Positions 60,175 through 64,000 of a stretch of 64,000 nt of DNA are shown piece after piece (position 1 is the first letter of the stretch; each line of letters begins with the position of its first letter). Both the position numbers and the translations under genes were made by a program. The stretch covers positions 1 to 64,000 of the forward strand of contig MU394073.1 of assembly GCA_022578605.1 (NCBI GenBank), written 5' to 3'. This DNA is from Camillea tinctor. Taxonomy: Eukaryota > Ascomycota > Sordariomycetes > Xylariales > Xylariaceae. Under the pieces are notes generated by a model, which saw nothing but the letters and a program-made list of their open reading frames with translations, did not search any database and was not told the origin of the DNA.

Positions 60175-62065
60175 CTGACAATCTAGTCAACCCATGACTC
60201 GTTGTGACCCGTTACAGCAGCTAGTTAGATGATTCAGATCCATCCATACTTCATTGTCTGGGGTAAGGTGGGAAAGTTGTCCAATGCGTCGAAGTGCGTC
60301 GGTGTCGGCTTATAGGCTCTCCCATTGGCTATACATGTGTAACTCAATGGCTCACATACCTATCCTACACTCCAGGCAGTAAGCAGCAAATTCTCAAACA
60401 TTAGTGTCTCGTTCTCTCCGAATCAAGAGAATCCTGGCATCAAGCTGTAGGGAAAAGGGTTTGGGCGGCATAGAGATCATGGTCCGCTTTCGGTGGAGCG
60501 TACGTAGCAGCGCTGCTATCTAAGCCGAGCGCCGGCAAATTGATCCTCCCAGCTCGAGGATAAACTGCGTAACCAGCTCCGAAGCCGTAGAAGGTATTTG
60601 CGTCATGGGCCACTACTTAAAGATATAACCAATCAGGGGCACTACATAGTGGTCAAGTGTAGTCTTCATGACCCGAATGCAGCCAACGCGTAACGCGCTG
60701 CCTTCTCAACAGCCCCAGTCGACGAGTATCCCGCAAGCACACATTCATTGTGGGCGCTGATGGGTTTACTGTGTCCGTAGATGTAGGCAGATGGCGCATA
60801 CGCTGGTTGGTCGCCGCACCGTGATGGTAACTCAATCCCCATGCGCTACTGGCCCCGAATTCGCAATACCAAACCAACCGCGATTAGCATGAGCGCCTTG
60901 GGGCCCCAATGCTACCTAACTCGCTGACGTGACGTACGACGAGGCAAGAAATACGACATTTGAACCGCAGGACCCAGATTCAAGGGGATCTTGGACTCCG
61001 AGATGCTGGAAATCCTGGAGAAAGCCAGTCAAGGGCAGATGGGGTAATGCATCTTGGGGCGCGGTTATAGACGGTTAGATGGAATGGGAATGGGGAAGAT
61101 GGGGATGGTGATGTACGAGATCAACAAGTTCAGCATGATATAGTACGCAACCCACCGGGAATAGTAACCTAGTTATAATCATGGGTAGGTAGCTAGGTAG
61201 TAGTGCAGTTGGGAGAACAGTATGGATTCTGTTGCTGCGAGTGTGTCTCTTTTCTAATGTATTGTGATTACGAAGTGTAATATAATCAAAAAGTTAGTCA
61301 TTGATTGTGATAAACGGGGTAAGTGGGAATAGGTAATAACTGGACCTGGGGTAAGTATCCATTTAAGGGTTCGGTGAAGCGGCTGGGGACATTGAAACTG
61401 ACGATGGTGACACACAGAATTCGTTATTCGGTTACGAAATCCGAATCTCCATTGTCTTTGCCTTGCCTTGCCTTTGCCTTACCTTGTCTGATGAGCTTAG
61501 TTTAACTTCTGAAACAGGTCGAACCGGGAAAATAAGTTACGCCACTGGCAGGCCTTGAGGTGTGTGTGTGTGTGTGTGCATATGTTATTGCAGATTGAAG
61601 TTGTATTCTTCTACACCAAGATTTAGGTAAGGGAAATGTGTTAGTAGGTAAACCACCTAATACTGGTACATAGACTAATAAGAAAAGGGGTCCCATAGGA
61701 TAGGCCCTTATAACCGTGGCTAAACCACAAGTGTAAAGCACCAGCCACCAATTATTTTTGTTATTATGTATGATTGCTCTATATCCACGCAGCAGAGCAT
61801 TGACAATAGGTAGAGAACTAACCCACAGCCATAACTGTAGTTGTAACTGTAATTAATACTATAACTCTAACCATAACCGTGATACATTTATTATACCTTA
61901 CCTAACCATACACTACTTACTAGCTAGGTTAGCCAAGTCGGAAGATAAAAAAAACGAAGAACGGCAGGACCTTCCAGAATAATTCAAGATCGTCGAATAG
62001 GAATTAAAGGGATTAAGGGAAATAAAAAAAGAAAGAGCAAAAAATTGAAGGCGTGTTTCATTGAG
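60175..62065. other. Intergenic region
   Basis: No gene supported. A GT repeat lies at 61560-61578, and telomere-unrelated TAACT/TAACCATAAC-type short repeats at about 61815-61880. Confidence 0.45.
62039..62044 (-). terminator. Pol III terminator of tRNA-Asp
   Basis: Six T on the minus strand about 22 nt after the tRNA 3' end. Confidence 0.5.
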
Positions 62066-62149
62066 CTCTCGATCGGGGAATCGAACCCCGGCCACCTGCG
62101 GATTGTACCGAATGACAAGCAGGTATCCTGACCACTAGACCAATCGAGA
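62066..62149 (-). tRNA. tRNA-Asp (GTC) with 12-nt intron
   Basis: Minus strand. Acceptor TCTCGAT pairs with ATCGAGA; T arm CGGGG-TTCGATT-CCCCG; D loop with AGTGGTCAG. Anticodon stem CCTGC/GCAGG, loop T-T-GTC-A, anticodon at plus 62114-62116. The 12-nt intron (62101-62112) sits after position 37, as expected for eukaryotic tRNA introns. Discriminator G. All tertiary consensus bases look normal, so the gene should be functional. Confidence 0.93.
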
Positions 62150-63249
62150 TGGGAAGGTTACTCGTTCAAGAGGCATTTTGTTGTTGGTGATTTGTAGCCT
62201 CCATGACTCCCAAGTGTAAATGTGTGTGTGGAGTTTGATGGGTTAAAATTTTAGATTATACCTAGAGTCTTATAAATGATGATATAGCGTCAAGAGAGAA
62301 AATGGAGAAAGAAAGAAAAGAGGCTTACAATGATAGTCTTAGTAAAATGGCTGCACTAACTAGTTTGATCTTTAGATGATCCTTTGGTTCATTGGTCCAT
62401 TGGTCCTCTCACCACGGTCAGTCATATGCGGCTGGTCAGTATGTAGTGTAATGTTAATGTTATCTTGTCTGTCTTATCCTGTTCTGACATCGTAACCCAA
62501 GATCCCTGCTTCTCCCTCCCGAGTTGGGCTTCTAATGTTAAAGTCGCGGATCTAATTGCGTGGTTTGCAAGGTTCTAGGCGGACGGCCCTCCTTAGATTC
62601 GGCCCGCGTTTCCAATAACAGTAACTCTTTAGTCAAAGACTCCGTCTGGTTGGCCAATGGATGCAACCAAGGGGGGTACGCAAGAGTCAGGAAAACCTTT
62701 TCAACCGGGCATTTTCATAAGGCAAAGAGGCAACGAGGCAACGAACTGCGGCCAGAGCTGCCGATTCGCTTACTCACGGCGGCTTCGGCGTGTAGCTGGT
62801 TGCGGGCCCAGCCGGATCGTGAGATGCTTCGGTAGATCCGACTGGCCCATCTTGGCAAGTACAGCCCAGGGAATGCCCTGTATCTCACGATAATATGGGG
62901 AACAGTTATCGATCTCTTTGGAGAATTTTTTACCTCATCCTATGGGGTCGTGTGCTGACTAGTCTGCAGTCCATCTCTTGATCCATTTATAACGTGTCTG
63001 GTCTGGAGCTGCTGCCCTGCTTTGCATTTGCGTAAAAGATTGCTTTTTGTCTGTCATTGCCTCAGACGCAGACACGCGGGTGAACAAGCCGAGTTGTTGA
63101 CTCATTATCATCCTTCTTCTTATGCACCCTTCGACTGCATCGATAGTCCTCTCCTCTCCTCTCCTCTCCCTCCAAGTCGAAGAGCACCAGTACCTCTCAA
63201 ATAAAAATAAATAATAATAATAATAATTGAGGGATAAACGAAGAAAAAA
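62150..63249. other. Intergenic region upstream of the permease
   Basis: No gene seen. From about 63140 a CTCCT repeat (63149-63170), followed by an A/T-rich stretch with AATAAT repeats (63200-63226), leads directly into the permease ATG; probable promoter and leader. Confidence 0.5.
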
Positions 63250-64000
63250 ATGGAGGGTATCGTCCCCCAAAGCGAAAAGAAACTCGGAGGGGAGAAGAAA
63301 GTAGGAGACATCGATCAATCGCTCGATGGCTCTCACCAGGACATCGAGGCTGGCCACGACCAGCAGCTACATCGTGGTCTTCACAGCTACCATCTACAGT
63401 TCCTCGCCATAGGAGGAACAATCGGAACCGGCTTGTTTCTGGGTAGTGGCGAGGCGTTGGCCACAGCTGGTCCGGTCGGTTGTCTCATCGCCTACATCTT
63501 CGTCGGTACTATCATCTACTCCGTCATGGCCAGCTTAGGCGAAATGGCAACTTTCATTCCCGTCGCTGGATCCTTCACCGTCTACGCCTCCCGCTTCGTC
63601 GATCGCTCGCTCGGATTCGCCATGGGGTGGATATACTGGTTCAGCTGGGCGACAACTTTTGCGTTAGAGCTGGTTGGTTCCGGCGTTATCATCCAGTATT
63701 GGAACTCGAGTCTCAATGTCGGTATATTTATCGCTGTATTCTGGGCTGTTTTCACTGCTGTGAACTTCCTCCCCATCCGCTGGTTCGGCGAGTTCGAAAT
63801 GTGGTTTTCGTCCATTAAAGTCATCACCATCATTGGATTCATCATCTTCGCTATCTGCATCGATGCTGGTGTCGGCCAACAAGGTTATCTCGGTTTCCAC
63901 GCGTGGGTTGAGCCCGGTCCTTTCAACGAGTCTGTCGTATCTGGAGCTGCTGGGAAGTTCGTTGCATTCTGGTCTGTCCTGGTTACTGCCGGATTCTCCT
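63250..64000 (+). CDS. Amino-acid permease (APC/YAT family), 5' part
   Basis: The frame from ATG at 63250 stays open to the right edge: 250 codons of a protein usually 530-580 aa. The hydrophilic N-terminus is acidic and charged, then RGLHSYHLQFLAIGGTIGTGLFLGSG, the family's signature first transmembrane segment with the substrate-binding GTIGTG-type break. Further segments: IAYIFVGTIIYSVMASLGEMA (TM2), GWIYWFSWATTFALE (TM3), FWAVFTAVNFLPIRWFGEFE (TM5 region with the conserved FGEFE), and KVITIIGFIIFAI. These are characteristic of fungal plasma-membrane amino-acid/proton symporters. Specificity cannot be told from half the protein. No intron is needed in the visible part. Confidence 0.93.
   Translation, partial: MEGIVPQSEKKLGGEKKVGDIDQSLDGSHQDIEAGHDQQLHRGLHSYHLQFLAIGGTIGTGLFLGSGEALATAGPVGCLIAYIFVGTIIYSVMASLGEMATFIPVAGSFTVYASRFVDRSLGFAMGWIYWFSWATTFALELVGSGVIIQYWNSSLNVGIFIAVFWAVFTAVNFLPIRWFGEFEMWFSSIKVITIIGFIIFAICIDAGVGQQGYLGFHAWVEPGPFNESVVSGAAGKFVAFWSVLVTAGFS

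Noticed and set aside
61815..61880. TAACTGTAACT/TAACC-type short repeats, considered as an interstitial telomere-like tract
   Set aside because: Units are irregular and do not match TTAGGG/CCCTAA.

Overview
The window is nuclear DNA of a filamentous ascomycete (Pezizomycotina, probably Sordariomycetes-like). The evidence is short GT-AG introns of about 47-190 bp with CTAAC-type branch sites, a multidomain fungal highly reducing polyketide synthase, the Bud23/Idh1/GCK-III kinase repertoire, and two extremely AT-rich, TpA-rich, gene-free blocks with the look of RIP-mutated repeats. The species cannot be told from the sequence. Most genes are split by introns, so I rebuilt gene models by hand from splice signals, reading frame and family motifs. 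Each reconstructed coding length is a multiple of three.

Layout. 1-955 is an AT-rich repeat edge. 1.3-3.0 kb holds the rRNA methyltransferase BUD23 and a small probable mitochondrial protein. 3-13.8 kb is gene-poor: a six-cysteine small secreted protein (4274), a spliced G-patch protein (7279-8315), a Pol III/SINE-like remnant (about 9465-9620) and a cryptic three-exon small secreted protein (12173-12574). 13.85-16.75 kb is one 903-aa protein that joins a degenerate Ulp1-like domain to an almost pure glycine tract. 17.6-26.7 kb is housekeeping-like: a secondary-metabolism-type methyltransferase, a prolyl 4-hydroxylase-like dioxygenase, IDH1, an orphan protein and a STE20/GCK-III kinase.

28.8-42.9 kb is a biosynthetic gene cluster, all on the minus strand: cytochrome P450, short-chain reductase, a 2,599-aa HR-PKS (KS-AT-DH-MT-ER-KR-ACP) and a decayed SnoaL/NTF2-like gene. 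The PKS would build a methylated, reduced chain that the P450 and SDR could then modify. The PKS has no release domain and no transcription factor gene was seen, so release and control must come from elsewhere. 43.4-47.8 kb holds a small cysteine-rich membrane protein and an odd intron-containing tRNA-Arg-like gene.

47784-51389 is a 3.6-kb RIP-degraded DNA transposon remnant with inverted repeats of about 200 bp. Beyond it are a type I membrane protein, a second P450 (CYP68/ent-kaurene-oxidase-like signature), a Gfo/Idh/MocA oxidoreductase, a tRNA-Asp with a 12-nt intron, and the 5' part of an amino-acid permease that runs off the right edge. No CRISPR array, rRNA gene or prokaryotic feature was seen.
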